DNA of 20,630 bases from Bacillota bacterium (GTDB lineage: Bacteria > Bacillota > Clostridia > Lachnospirales > Lachnospiraceae): NCBI GenBank assembly GCA_023399455.1, contig JAEWPN010000021.1, positions 1 to 20,630 on the forward strand. The letters run 5' to 3'. Positions within the stretch are counted from its first letter, which is position 1, and each line of letters opens with the position of its first letter. The translations under genes and the position numbers were made by a program. Positions 6,602 to 13,961 of this stretch are shown in pieces. The notes beneath the pieces were generated by a model. It saw nothing but the letters and a program-made list of their open reading frames with translations, did not search any database and was not told the origin of the DNA.

Positions 6602-6905
6602 ATTAAAAAATTTATTGAAATGCGTTGAAAGAGACTCTTGTTATGAAAAGCGACAGGAATACGGCGTCACCGACTGAGAGCGCTGTTTGTGGGAAGTAAC
6701 AAAGGGAACACTCTGGAGCAGATTTTTCGAACTGCTGATGAAGGCACTAGGGAGATACGTTAACACGCGTTAAGTGTAAGAGTGGGCAGGACGGTTCACA
6801 CATCTTGATAGAGATGTCGGCTTGTCAATGCGGGTGGTACCGCGGGTTATTATAATTTTAATTATCCGTCCCGGAATGCAGGAAACTGTGTTCCGGGACT
6901 TCTTT
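6602..6905 (+). promoter_or_regulatory. T-box riboswitch, probable tRNA-Asn specificity
   Basis: The T-box core CGGGTGGTACCGCG (6831-6844) is unmistakable. Upstream, the stem I elements AGGAATAC (loop E-like, near 6654), GAGAGCGCTG and the distal-loop-like TTTGTGGGAA (6687-6696) appear in the normal order. The 3' strand then reads GGGAACACTCTGGAGC. By position the specifier is AAC (6707-6709, Asn); the overlapping triplet GAA (6706-6708) encodes Glu. In the antiterminator, CGGG (6831-6834) can pair with CCCG (6870-6873), competing with the terminator at 6868-6905. Uncharged tRNA would promote readthrough into aspS-gatCAB. The stem I fold was judged by motif order, not computed. Confidence 0.93.
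6868..6905 (+). terminator. T-box regulated intrinsic terminator
   Basis: GTCCCGGAATGCAG (6868-6881) pairs with 6886-6899 around a GAAA tetraloop, with two G-U pairs, followed by TTCTTT (6900-6905). The 5' strand is shared with the T-box antiterminator. Confidence 0.88.
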
Positions 6906-6920
6906 GCGCGCATAAGCAGA

Positions 6921-6980
6921 GTAAGATTGCCGGAGAACCGCTGAACTGCTTGCAGCTCAGCGGTTCTCCGGCAATCTTAC
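6921..6980. repeat. 24-bp perfect hairpin in the aspS leader
   Basis: The 24 bases at 6921-6944 (beginning GTAAGATTGCCGGAG) are the exact reverse complement of 6957-6980. The 12-base loop holds a further CTGC/GCAG match (6946-6949 with 6952-6955). The stem is too long and too perfect to be chance. It lacks a T tract, so it is not an ordinary terminator. Confidence 0.9.
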
Positions 6981-6991
6981 GAGCAACGCGA

Positions 6992-7023
6992 ACTTTAAAT
7001 TTCTCGGCAGAGAAATTTAAAGT
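6992..7023. repeat. 14-bp perfect hairpin in the aspS leader
   Basis: ACTTTAAATTTCTC (6992-7005) is the exact reverse complement of GAGAAATTTAAAGT (7010-7023), with the four-base loop GGCA. It is AT-rich, unlike the neighbouring GC-rich 24-bp hairpin, and is separated from it by an 11-base linker. Confidence 0.88.
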
Positions 7024-7026
7024 CTG

Positions 7027-7076
7027 CTTATGACTCAGCCAAAGAAATTGGCTTATGACTCAGCCAAAGAAATTGG
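7027..7076. repeat. Perfect 25-bp tandem repeat, two copies
   Basis: 7027-7051 and 7052-7076 are identical; each begins CTTATGACTCAGCC and ends AAAGAAATTGG. Within the array, AGCCAA (7038-7043) and TTGGCT (7048-7053) form a small hairpin spanning the copy junction. The first copy overlaps the right arm TCTGCTTATG of the enclosing stem, so the second copy of CTTATG offers an alternative partner for CATAAG at 6911-6916. Confidence 0.92.
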
Positions 7077-7156
7077 TCAATCCACAAATAAGCAAAGAAG
7101 TCCCGGAACGTCAAAAAAGAAAAATGAGCAAAGAACACTCATAAGGAGAGAGTATT

Positions 7157-8908
7157 ATGATGACTAAAAACATTTACAGAGACATCACAGTAAAAGAAAT
7201 CGACGAATCCTACATCGGAAAAACAGTAAAAGCGGCGGGATGGGTAGAAAATATTCGGGATCACGGAGGAGTATCCTTTGTCGATTTGAGGGATATGTAT
7301 GGAGTATTACAAGTAGTAATCCGGACTCCTGAGCTTATGAAAGAGATTACAAAGGAAGCTTCCATATCGGTGGAGGGTCTCATAGAAAAAAGGGATGAAG
7401 AAACATACAATCCCAAGATACCTACCGGAACCATAGAGCTGGAAGCTAGGTCCATTGTCATTCTGGGCAAGGTATACAAACAGCTTCCTTTTGAAATAAT
7501 GACTTCCAGGGAAACAAGAGAAGATGTCCGGCTGAAGTATCGTTATTTAGATCTTAGAAACGCCAAGGTAAAAGAGAACATTATTTTCCGATCCCAGGTC
7601 ATCTCCTTTCTGCGGGAGAAAATGACGGAAATGGGATTTCTGGAGATACAGACTCCGATTTTATGCGCTTCCTCGCCGGAAGGAGCAAGGGACTATATCG
7701 TTCCCTCCAGAAAATATAAAGGAAAGTTTTATGCGCTTCCTCAGGCTCCTCAGCAGTATAAGCAGCTTTTGATGGTGTCGGGATTCGATAAATATTTTCA
7801 GATAGCGCCCTGCTTCCGCGATGAGGATGCCAGAGCAGACCGCTCGCCCGGCGAATTTTATCAGTTGGATTTTGAAATGAGCTTCGCCGAACAAGAAGAT
7901 GTTTTTCGTGTAGGAGAAGAAATTCTGAGCGCTGCTTTTGAAAAATTTGCTCCGGAAGGTTTTGAGGTAACAAAGGCTCCTTATCCCATTATCAGCTATA
8001 AGCAGGCGATGCTTGAGTTTGGTACGGATAAACCGGATTTGCGCAATCCACTCAGAATCATGGATATGACAGAGTTCTTCCAGGAATGCACCTTTAAGCC
8101 ATTTATTGGAAAAACAGTGCGGGCCATTAAGGTACACGGAGAGATGACTAAGGGCTTCCACGAAAAGCTGCTTAGTTTCGCAGTGTCTCTCGGTATGGGT
8201 GGCCTCGGATATCTGGAGGTGGAGGAAGGCCTGACCTATAAGGGGCCTATCGACAAATTCATTCCGGAAGATAAGAAGATGCAACTGCTGGAAAAAGCCG
8301 GTCTAGCCGTGGGAGATACTATTTTTTTCATAGCAGACAAAGAGGAGAGAGCTAATTATTATGCCGGACAAATTAGAAATGAACTGGGCATTAAACTCGA
8401 TTTGTACGAAAAGGATGCGTATCGCTTCTGCTATGTGAATGATTTTCCGATGTTTGAGCGGGATCCTGAGACGAAACGGATTGGATTTACACACAATCCC
8501 TTCTCCATGCCGCAGGGCGGGTTGAAGGCGCTTGAGGAGGAGAATCCTCTGGATATATTGGCATATCAATATGATATCGTATGTAATGGCATCGAACTAT
8601 CCTCGGGAGCGGTGAGAAATCACGATATGCAGATAATGGTAAAAGCTTTCGAAATTGCAGGATATGATGAAGAAACCTTGAAAAATAAATTTGGAGCGCT
8701 CTACCAGGCATTTCAGTTCGGTGCGCCTCCCCACGCAGGAATGGCGCCGGGAATCGACCGCATGCTTATGCTGCTTCGAGGCGAGGAGAATATCAGAGAG
8801 GTGATCGCTTTCCCTATGAGCGGCTCTGCGCAGGATTTAATGTGCGGTGCACCTAATGATGTGACGGAAAAGCAGCTTCGGGAAGTGCATATTAAAGTCA
8901 GAGACTAA
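7157..8908 (+). CDS. aspS: Aspartyl-tRNA synthetase, probably non-discriminating
   Basis: Charges tRNA-Asp with aspartate and, if non-discriminating, also tRNA-Asn for later amidation by GatCAB. It has 583 residues, typical of bacterial AspRS with the inserted GAD domain. The N-terminal OB-fold anticodon domain includes RDHGGVSFVDLRD; class II motif 2 is FRDEDARADRSPGEFYQLDFE and motif 3 is GMAPGIDRMLMLL. His36 (RDHGG) occupies the site where Pseudomonas aeruginosa non-discriminating AspRS has His31 and discriminating enzymes such as E. coli have Leu. The second site known to matter there (Gly82; Lys in E. coli) is Glu here. ATG 7157 follows AAGGAGAG (7143-7150). It is the first gene of aspS-gatC-gatA-gatB, under T-box control. 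Confidence 0.95.
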   Translation: MMTKNIYRDITVKEIDESYIGKTVKAAGWVENIRDHGGVSFVDLRDMYGVLQVVIRTPELMKEITKEASISVEGLIEKRDEETYNPKIPTGTIELEARSIVILGKVYKQLPFEIMTSRETREDVRLKYRYLDLRNAKVKENIIFRSQVISFLREKMTEMGFLEIQTPILCASSPEGARDYIVPSRKYKGKFYALPQAPQQYKQLLMVSGFDKYFQIAPCFRDEDARADRSPGEFYQLDFEMSFAEQEDVFRVGEEILSAAFEKFAPEGFEVTKAPYPIISYKQAMLEFGTDKPDLRNPLRIMDMTEFFQECTFKPFIGKTVRAIKVHGEMTKGFHEKLLSFAVSLGMGGLGYLEVEEGLTYKGPIDKFIPEDKKMQLLEKAGLAVGDTIFFIADKEERANYYAGQIRNELGIKLDLYEKDAYRFCYVNDFPMFERDPETKRIGFTHNPFSMPQGGLKALEEENPLDILAYQYDIVCNGIELSSGAVRNHDMQIMVKAFEIAGYDEETLKNKFGALYQAFQFGAPPHAGMAPGIDRMLMLLRGEENIREVIAFPMSGSAQDLMCGAPNDVTEKQLREVHIKVRD

Positions 8909-8980
8909 ATGCTAAGTGATCTGGGCGGGTGTTTACGAAAAAAGCCTAAATGTACTAAGATATGAAAGGAGTAGGTTGAA

Positions 8981-9274
8981 ATGGCAAATGTGATAAATGA
9001 TGAAACGATTGAGTATGTAGGCATTCTCGCCAAGCTTGAGCTTTCCGAAGAGGAGAAGGAGCAGGCCAAAAGGGATATGGGCAGAATGCTCGATTATATC
9101 GATAAGCTTAGCGAACTGGACACTTCCGGAGTGGAGCCGATGTCTCATGTCTTTTCCGTTCAGAATGTTTTTAGAGAAGATGTAGTGACGAACGGTGATA
9201 TGAGGGAGGAAATCCTGAAAAACGCACCGGGGGAAAAGGATGGCATGTTTATGGTTCCCCCGACATTCGATTAG
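8981..9274 (+). CDS. gatC: Asp-tRNA(Asn)/Glu-tRNA(Gln) amidotransferase subunit C
   Basis: A small, 97-residue subunit that wraps around GatA and helps hold GatA and GatB together. The N-terminal helix reads [19 protein letters not shown], the family hallmark, and the C-terminus ends FMVPPTFD as in other GatC proteins. The middle segment [12 protein letters not shown] is also conserved. The start ATG 8981 follows AAAGGAG (8966-8972). It lies 72 bp after aspS and 11 bp before gatA in a single-direction operon, so translation with gatA is probably coordinated. Confidence 0.95.
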   Translation: MANVINDETIEYVGILAKLELSEEEKEQAKRDMGRMLDYIDKLSELDTSGVEPMSHVFSVQNVFREDVVTNGDMREEILKNAPGEKDGMFMVPPTFD

Positions 9275-9285
9275 GAGGCGCTGCT

Positions 9286-10755
9286 ATGGATATTTTACAA
9301 TGGACAGCCGTGGAGCTGTCAGCTGCGATAAAGAAAAAAGAAGTGACGGTAATGGAGGCGGCAGCTGCAGTGATAGACAGTATCGAAAGCCGCGAAGGGC
9401 GATATAACTGCTACATTACGGTGGACAGAGAAGGAGCATTGAAAAAAGCCGGGGATATTCAAAGAAGGATTGAAAACGGAGAACTGACCGGACCGCTGGC
9501 GGGAGTACCGATGGCAATTAAAGACAATATGTGCACGGAGGGAATCTTAACTACCTGCGCATCGAAGATTCTTGGTAATTTTGTTCCTGTTTTTTCCTCG
9601 GAGGCGGTTTTAAACCTGGAAAAGGCCGGTGCACTTATGATAGGCAAGACAAATATGGATGAATTCGCCATGGGTTCTACCACAGAGACCTCCGCTTATG
9701 GGGAGACGAAGAATCCTTGGGATGAAAGCAGGGTGCCCGGAGGCTCCTCCGGGGGCTCAGCCGCTGCGGTGGCGGCACAGGAATGCTTTTTTGCATTAGG
9801 CTCGGATACCGGTGGCTCCATTCGTCAGCCCTCGTCCTACTGCGGCGTGGTGGGAATGAAGCCCACCTATGGAACCGTATCCCGTTATGGCCTGATCGCT
9901 TATGGCTCTTCTTTGGATCAAATCGGGCCTATCAGCAAGGACGTAGCGGATTGTGCGGCAATTCTCGAGGCAATCGCTTCCCATGATGAGAAGGATTCGA
10001 CTTCTGTATCCAGGGAGGCCGATTTCACCAGTGCCCTGATAGAAGATGTGAAAGGCATGAGAATCGGTGTGCCCAAGGATTATTTCGGAGAAGGACTGGA
10101 TAGCGAAGTGAAGGAAGCTGTTTTAAAAGCGGCGCAGTTACTGAGAGAGAAAGGTGCTGTAGTAGAAGAATTCGATTTGAGTCTGGCAGAATATGCTATT
10201 CCCGCCTATTATACCATTGCTGCGGCGGAAGCCAGTTCTAACCTGGAGCGCTTTGACGGCATCAAATACGGACACCGGGCTCAGGAATACGAAGGGCTGC
10301 ACAGCATGTATAAGAAATCCCGCTCCGAGGGCTTTGGGGCAGAGGTGAAGCGGAGGATTATGTTAGGCTCCTTCGTACTGAGCTCCGGCTATTATGATGC
10401 GTATTATCTGAAAGCGTTGAAGGTGAAGGCTCTTATTAAAAAGGCTTTTGACGAAGCCTTTTCCAAATATGATCTGATTCTCGGTCCTGTTGCACCCACC
10501 ACGGCTCCACGGCTGGGAGAGAGCCTGGCAGATCCTATCAAGATGTATCTGGGAGATATTTATACGATTTCAGTAAACCTTGCAGGACTTCCTGCCATCA
10601 GCGTTCCCTGCGGGATGGATTCAAGAGGGCTTCCGATAGGGCTGCAGCTTATCGGAGATTGCTTTCAGGAGAAGAAAATCATTCAGGCGGCTTACACCTA
10701 TGAAAAGGCCAGAAGTGTCTTTGGCGCTCCCACTATAAAAAACGTAGAAAAATAA
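9286..10755 (+). CDS. gatA: Asp-tRNA(Asn)/Glu-tRNA(Gln) amidotransferase subunit A
   Basis: Amidase-signature subunit that hydrolyses glutamine and channels ammonia to GatB. It has 489 residues, normal length. The catalytic triad is intact and numbered as in the Staphylococcus aureus enzyme: Lys79 (GVPMAIKDNMC), cis-Ser154 (PGGSSGGSAAAVAA) and the nucleophile Ser178 (GSDTGGSIRQP). The TYGTVSRYGLIAYGSSLDQIGP segment that follows is typical of GatA rather than of other amidases. An AGGAGG site at 9272-9277, overlapping the gatC stop, serves ATG 9286. gatB follows 18 bp downstream. Confidence 0.96.
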   Translation: MDILQWTAVELSAAIKKKEVTVMEAAAAVIDSIESREGRYNCYITVDREGALKKAGDIQRRIENGELTGPLAGVPMAIKDNMCTEGILTTCASKILGNFVPVFSSEAVLNLEKAGALMIGKTNMDEFAMGSTTETSAYGETKNPWDESRVPGGSSGGSAAAVAAQECFFALGSDTGGSIRQPSSYCGVVGMKPTYGTVSRYGLIAYGSSLDQIGPISKDVADCAAILEAIASHDEKDSTSVSREADFTSALIEDVKGMRIGVPKDYFGEGLDSEVKEAVLKAAQLLREKGAVVEEFDLSLAEYAIPAYYTIAAAEASSNLERFDGIKYGHRAQEYEGLHSMYKKSRSEGFGAEVKRRIMLGSFVLSSGYYDAYYLKALKVKALIKKAFDEAFSKYDLILGPVAPTTAPRLGESLADPIKMYLGDIYTISVNLAGLPAISVPCGMDSRGLPIGLQLIGDCFQEKKIIQAAYTYEKARSVFGAPTIKNVEK

Positions 10756-10773
10756 GGAAAGGTGGTCTAGGAT

Positions 10774-12204
10774 ATGGCTAAGCAATATGAAACGGTCATT
10801 GGTCTGGAGGTTCACGTAGAGCTTTCTACCAAAACAAAGATTTTCTGCGGCTGCTCCACCGCCTTCGGCGGCGCGCCGAATACACATACCTGTCCGGTCT
10901 GTACCGGTATGCCGGGATCTCTTCCGGTGCTGAACAAGCAGGTATTAGAATATGCCATAGCGGTAGGGCTGGCTACCGAATGCACGATTACACAACATTG
11001 TAAATTTGACAGAAAGAATTATTTTTATCCTGACAATCCACAGAATTATCAAATATCCCAGCTCTATCTTCCTATTTGCAGAAACGGCAAGGTGGAAATA
11101 GAAACAGAAGGCGGAAGTAAAACGGTAGGAATCCATGAAATCCATATGGAGGAAGATGCGGGTAAGCTGATTCACGATGAATGGGAGGAATGCTCCCTCG
11201 TGGACTATAACCGTTCCGGTGTTCCTCTTATAGAGATCGTATCCGAACCGGATATGCGAAGCGCAGAGGAGGTAATAGCCTATCTGGAAAAACTCCGCCT
11301 GACGCTTCAGTATCTTGGCGTTTCCGACTGCAAGCTTCAGGAGGGTTCCATGAGGGCTGACGTGAACCTGTCCGTTAGAGAAGTTGGTGCGAAAGAATTC
11401 GGAACGAGAACAGAAATGAAAAACATGAATTCCTTCCGTGCAATAAAACGTGCCGTGGAGGGCGAAAGGGAAAGACAGATAGACCTTCTGGAGGCAGGAG
11501 CTGAAGTGATTCAGGAGACGAGAAGGTGGGATGATAATAAGGGAGAATCCTATGCGATGAGAAGCAAGGAAGACGCCCAGGATTACCGGTATTTTCCTGA
11601 TCCTGACCTTGTCCCTATCAGGGTCAGCGATGAATGGATAGCCCGGATTAAAGAAACACAACCGGAAATGCGGGCGGAGAAGATAACACGTTATAAAAAG
11701 GAGTACGATATTCCTGATTATGATATAGATATTATTACCGGATCCAAACACATGGCGGATATTTTCGAGAGGACTGCAGCTCTTTGCGGGCAGCCGAAAA
11801 AAGCGGCGAACTGGCTTATGGTAGAAACCCTTCGTTTGCTGAAGGAGAATGGCATGGAGCCGGAAGACATCCGCTTTTCTCCGGAGAATCTGGCAAAGCT
11901 TATCGGGCTCACGGAAGAAAAGGTGATCAACAGCTCCGTAGCGAAGGAAGTATTCGAGATAATGTTCGATACCGATATTGACCCGCAGTTATATATAGAA
12001 GAAAAGGGCTTGAAGACGGTAAACGACGAAGGCGCACTGCGCAGGACGATAGAAGAGGTAATAGACGCCAATCCTCAATCTGTCGAGGATTATCGAAACG
12101 GCAAAGAAAAGGCGATCGGATTCCTGGTGGGACAAACGATGAAAGCGATGCAGGGCAAAGCGGAGCCGGGTATGGTGAATAAACTTTTGAAAGAACTTTT
12201 GTAG
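10774..12204 (+). CDS. gatB: Asp-tRNA(Asn)/Glu-tRNA(Gln) amidotransferase subunit B
   Basis: Kinase and transamidase subunit: it activates the side chain of misacylated Asp-tRNA(Asn) or Glu-tRNA(Gln) with ATP and adds ammonia supplied by GatA. It has 476 residues, full length. The N-terminus YETVIGLEVHVELSTKTKIFC is diagnostic, and a four-cysteine zinc site is present (Cys25, Cys27, Cys40, Cys43 in CGCS...CPVC). The DYNRSGVPLIEIVSEPD motif follows, and the C-terminal YqeY-like tail domain ends at VGQTMKAMQGKAEPGMVNKLLKELL. ATG 10774 follows AGGAAAGGTGG. It is the last gene of the operon, with a terminator directly after it. Confidence 0.96.
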   Translation: MAKQYETVIGLEVHVELSTKTKIFCGCSTAFGGAPNTHTCPVCTGMPGSLPVLNKQVLEYAIAVGLATECTITQHCKFDRKNYFYPDNPQNYQISQLYLPICRNGKVEIETEGGSKTVGIHEIHMEEDAGKLIHDEWEECSLVDYNRSGVPLIEIVSEPDMRSAEEVIAYLEKLRLTLQYLGVSDCKLQEGSMRADVNLSVREVGAKEFGTRTEMKNMNSFRAIKRAVEGERERQIDLLEAGAEVIQETRRWDDNKGESYAMRSKEDAQDYRYFPDPDLVPIRVSDEWIARIKETQPEMRAEKITRYKKEYDIPDYDIDIITGSKHMADIFERTAALCGQPKKAANWLMVETLRLLKENGMEPEDIRFSPENLAKLIGLTEEKVINSSVAKEVFEIMFDTDIDPQLYIEEKGLKTVNDEGALRRTIEEVIDANPQSVEDYRNGKEKAIGFLVGQTMKAMQGKAEPGMVNKLLKELL

Positions 12205-12215
12205 GACGAAATAAT

Positions 12216-12260
12216 AAAAAAGCTGCCGATTTGGTTAAAAAACTAATCGGCCGTTTTTTT
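12216..12260 (+). terminator. Terminator after gatB
   Basis: GCCGATT (12225-12231) pairs with AATCGGC (12245-12251). An A-rich 5' flank (12216-12221) faces seven T (12254-12260), extending the stem through one mismatch. It lies 12 bases after the gatB stop. Confidence 0.88.
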
Positions 12261-12292
12261 ATTATAACGGCATAGAACTTATAGCTATCGTG

Positions 12293-12331
12293 TTGATAGT
12301 GCCTTATATACATGCTAGAATATTGCATGTA
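12293..12331 (+). promoter_or_regulatory. Promoter with operator-like inverted repeat before the AraC-type gene
   Basis: TTGATA (12293-12298) and TAGAAT (12316-12321) are separated by 17 bases. TACATGC (12309-12315) and GCATGTA (12325-12331) form a perfect 7-bp inverted repeat with a 9-base spacer that contains the -10 box. A protein bound there would block polymerase, so autorepression is an obvious guess, though AraC proteins more often bind direct repeats. Confidence 0.62.
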
Positions 12332-12371
12332 CATTTACAACTTTCCACATCAAAAAGGAGCAGGAGAAAGC

Positions 12372-13223
12372 ATGGACTTAAAGCGTGAGCTCGTATTACC
12401 CAACGATGACCTCCCATTTAAAATGTTCATATTTGAGGGAAGAAACGGCAATTATCGCGTGACGAAGCACTGGCACGACAGTATAGAGATATTCCTCGTT
12501 TTCGAAGGAGAAATTGATTTTTATATCAATACCTCTTATTACGGGCTGTCCAGAGGAAAATTTATTATCGTGAATTCCAACGAGGTGCACTCCATTGACG
12601 TATCGAAGGAGAATTTCACGATTGTATTGCAGATTCCTCCGGAGGAATTCCACAAATATAAGGAAGAAGAATATCTTCTCTTCCGTCATACCTCTGAGGG
12701 CTACAAGGAAGAGGACGCGCAGTTCGTGAGGCTCATTCGCCGGATGTACACGGCATATGCGGAAAAAAGGTATGGCTATGAGCTGGAGGTGCTGAGCGAT
12801 TACTATAAAATGATGCATTTCCTCCTGACACGTTATCGGGAGACAAATGTGGACAAGGAGAGGATGAAGCAGAGCAGGCAGATGGAAAAACTGTTCAAGA
12901 TCACTTCCTATATACAGAAACACTTCAGGGAAGATATAACACTCGAACATGTGGCGGAAATCTTCGGATTTTCCTCTACCTACCTGTCCCGAATCTTTAA
13001 AAAATATGCGAATGTGAACTATAAGACCTATGTTTTAAACGTGCGGGTGGAGTATGCTTTTAAGGAGCTTTTGAATACGGACAAATCGGTAAATAAGATA
13101 GCGGAGAACAACGGATTCCCCGATGCGAGAAGCTTTGCGAAGGCCTTTTCATCCCGTTTTGGAATATCTCCGGACAAATATAGAAGAGAAATGAGAAAAA
13201 GGCAAGAAAGTGCTATGAAATAG
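12372..13223 (+). CDS. AraC-family transcriptional regulator with cupin sensor domain
   Basis: A 283-residue DNA-binding protein. The N-terminal half is a cupin-type ligand domain, recognisable by HWHDSIEIFLVFEGEIDF and the following GKFIIVNSNEVHSI. The C-terminal ~100 residues hold two helix-turn-helix motifs: DITLEHVAEIFGFSSTYLSRIFKKY and, in the second, SVNKIAENNGFPDARSFAKAF followed by FGISPDKYRR, the AraC signature. ATG 12372 was chosen because AAGGAGCAGGAG lies just before it; an in-frame ATG at 12312 falls inside the promoter. It is divided from gatB by a terminator and lies 90 bp before a sugar isomerase/kinase operon on the same strand, which it probably controls. That operon has a TATAAT at 13259-13264 without a good -35 box, as is common for activator-dependent promoters. 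Confidence 0.92.
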   Translation: MDLKRELVLPNDDLPFKMFIFEGRNGNYRVTKHWHDSIEIFLVFEGEIDFYINTSYYGLSRGKFIIVNSNEVHSIDVSKENFTIVLQIPPEEFHKYKEEEYLLFRHTSEGYKEEDAQFVRLIRRMYTAYAEKRYGYELEVLSDYYKMMHFLLTRYRETNVDKERMKQSRQMEKLFKITSYIQKHFREDITLEHVAEIFGFSSTYLSRIFKKYANVNYKTYVLNVRVEYAFKELLNTDKSVNKIAENNGFPDARSFAKAFSSRFGISPDKYRREMRKRQESAMK

Positions 13224-13313
13224 ACAAGTTATTGGTAGAAAAGAGCAAAAAAAAGTCCTATAATAAAAACTATAATAAACATCTTTATAGAAGAATAGGA
13301 GGAGTGATACAAG

Positions 13314-13931
13314 GTGAAGATTCAATCGATTATGGATGAGGCATATAAAGCCTACGGACGGGTTTTCGATGGATTTGACGTCGCACAGCTGATAAGCGCC
13401 ATGAAAGAGACAGATGCGCTGGCAGATGCGGTCGTATATTATCCGTCAATTGCGGAGCTTGAAAAACTGCCTATAGCTGACGACATCAAGAACAGTCTCT
13501 TCGGAGGGCTGGAGATACAGCTTGGATATTGCAACGGCACGAACAACAAGCTGAACGCGATGGAGTATCATCGCAATTCAGAATTCGGAGTTGCGGCATC
13601 TGATCTTATTTTATTGCTTGGAAAACAGCAGGATATAGAAGAAGACTTTTCCTATGATTCCGCAAAAGTGGAAGCCTTTTTCGTTCCCGAAGGCACGGTA
13701 TATGAAATATATGCGACGACGCTGCATTATGCACCGTGCAGCGCCTCCGGAAAGCCCTTCCGCAATGTAGTGATTCTGCCCGCGGGCACCAATACGGAAT
13801 TGGAAGCTTCCGACCGTGTATATCCGGAGGATAAATTGCTCACGGCAAAGAACAAATGGCTGATTGCTCATGCCGACGCCGCTATCGAAGGAGCGGTAAA
13901 CGGCATAAGGGGCGAAAATATTGCGCTGTAA
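13314..13931 (+). CDS. DUF4867-like protein
   Basis: A 205-residue cytoplasmic protein with no signal peptide or membrane segment. I recognise it as similar to the DUF4867 family, which I recall from Clostridia next to sugar isomerases; no biochemical role is known to me. The middle and end (LGYCNGTNNKLNAMEYHRNSE, VEAFFVPEGTVYEIYATTLHY, RNVVILPAGTN) resemble a cupin-like beta fold, as in small sugar-binding or mutarotase-like proteins; this is inference. The start is GTG 13314, nine bases after AGGAGGAG (13297-13304). It heads the isomerase-kinase cluster with 30 bp to the next gene, so it is likely to act on the same sugar. Confidence 0.85.
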   Translation: MKIQSIMDEAYKAYGRVFDGFDVAQLISAMKETDALADAVVYYPSIAELEKLPIADDIKNSLFGGLEIQLGYCNGTNNKLNAMEYHRNSEFGVAASDLILLLGKQQDIEEDFSYDSAKVEAFFVPEGTVYEIYATTLHYAPCSASGKPFRNVVILPAGTNTELEASDRVYPEDKLLTAKNKWLIAHADAAIEGAVNGIRGENIAL

Positions 13932-13961
13932 AAGCAGCAGAAAGAATGGAGGATAAGTATA

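Larger units (their letters stand above)
6890..7109. repeat. Nested inverted-repeat block in the aspS leader
   Basis: The outermost arms GTTCCGGGACTTCTTTGC (6890-6907) and its exact reverse complement (7092-7109) enclose ~184 bases. The left arm is the 3' strand and tail of the T-box terminator, so the right arm is a second copy of sequence that can pair with it. Inside, CATAAGCAGA (6911-6920) pairs with TCTGCTTATG (7023-7032), enclosing two perfect hairpins (6921-6980 and 6992-7023) as a three-way junction. A 25-bp tandem repeat (7027-7076) follows. The aspS ribosome site (7143-7150) lies outside. No known RNA family was recognised and no coding potential is evident. Confidence 0.8.

Noticed and set aside
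6671..6676. GAC triplet in CACCGACTGAGAG as the T-box specifier (Asp)
   Set aside because: It lies on the 5' side of stem I, before the distal-loop-like motif, whereas specifiers lie on the 3' side; AAC at 6707-6709 has the right position.
6911..7109. CRISPR array reading of the repeated sequence before aspS
   Set aside because: There are only two adjacent 25-bp copies with no spacer between them and no cas gene; it is a tandem duplication.
7124..7144. Six-codon frame (MSKEHS) just before aspS as a leader peptide
   Set aside because: No ribosome site precedes it, it has no run of a regulatory amino acid, and control is already explained by the T-box; ATGAG/CTCAT is only a weak 5-bp stem.
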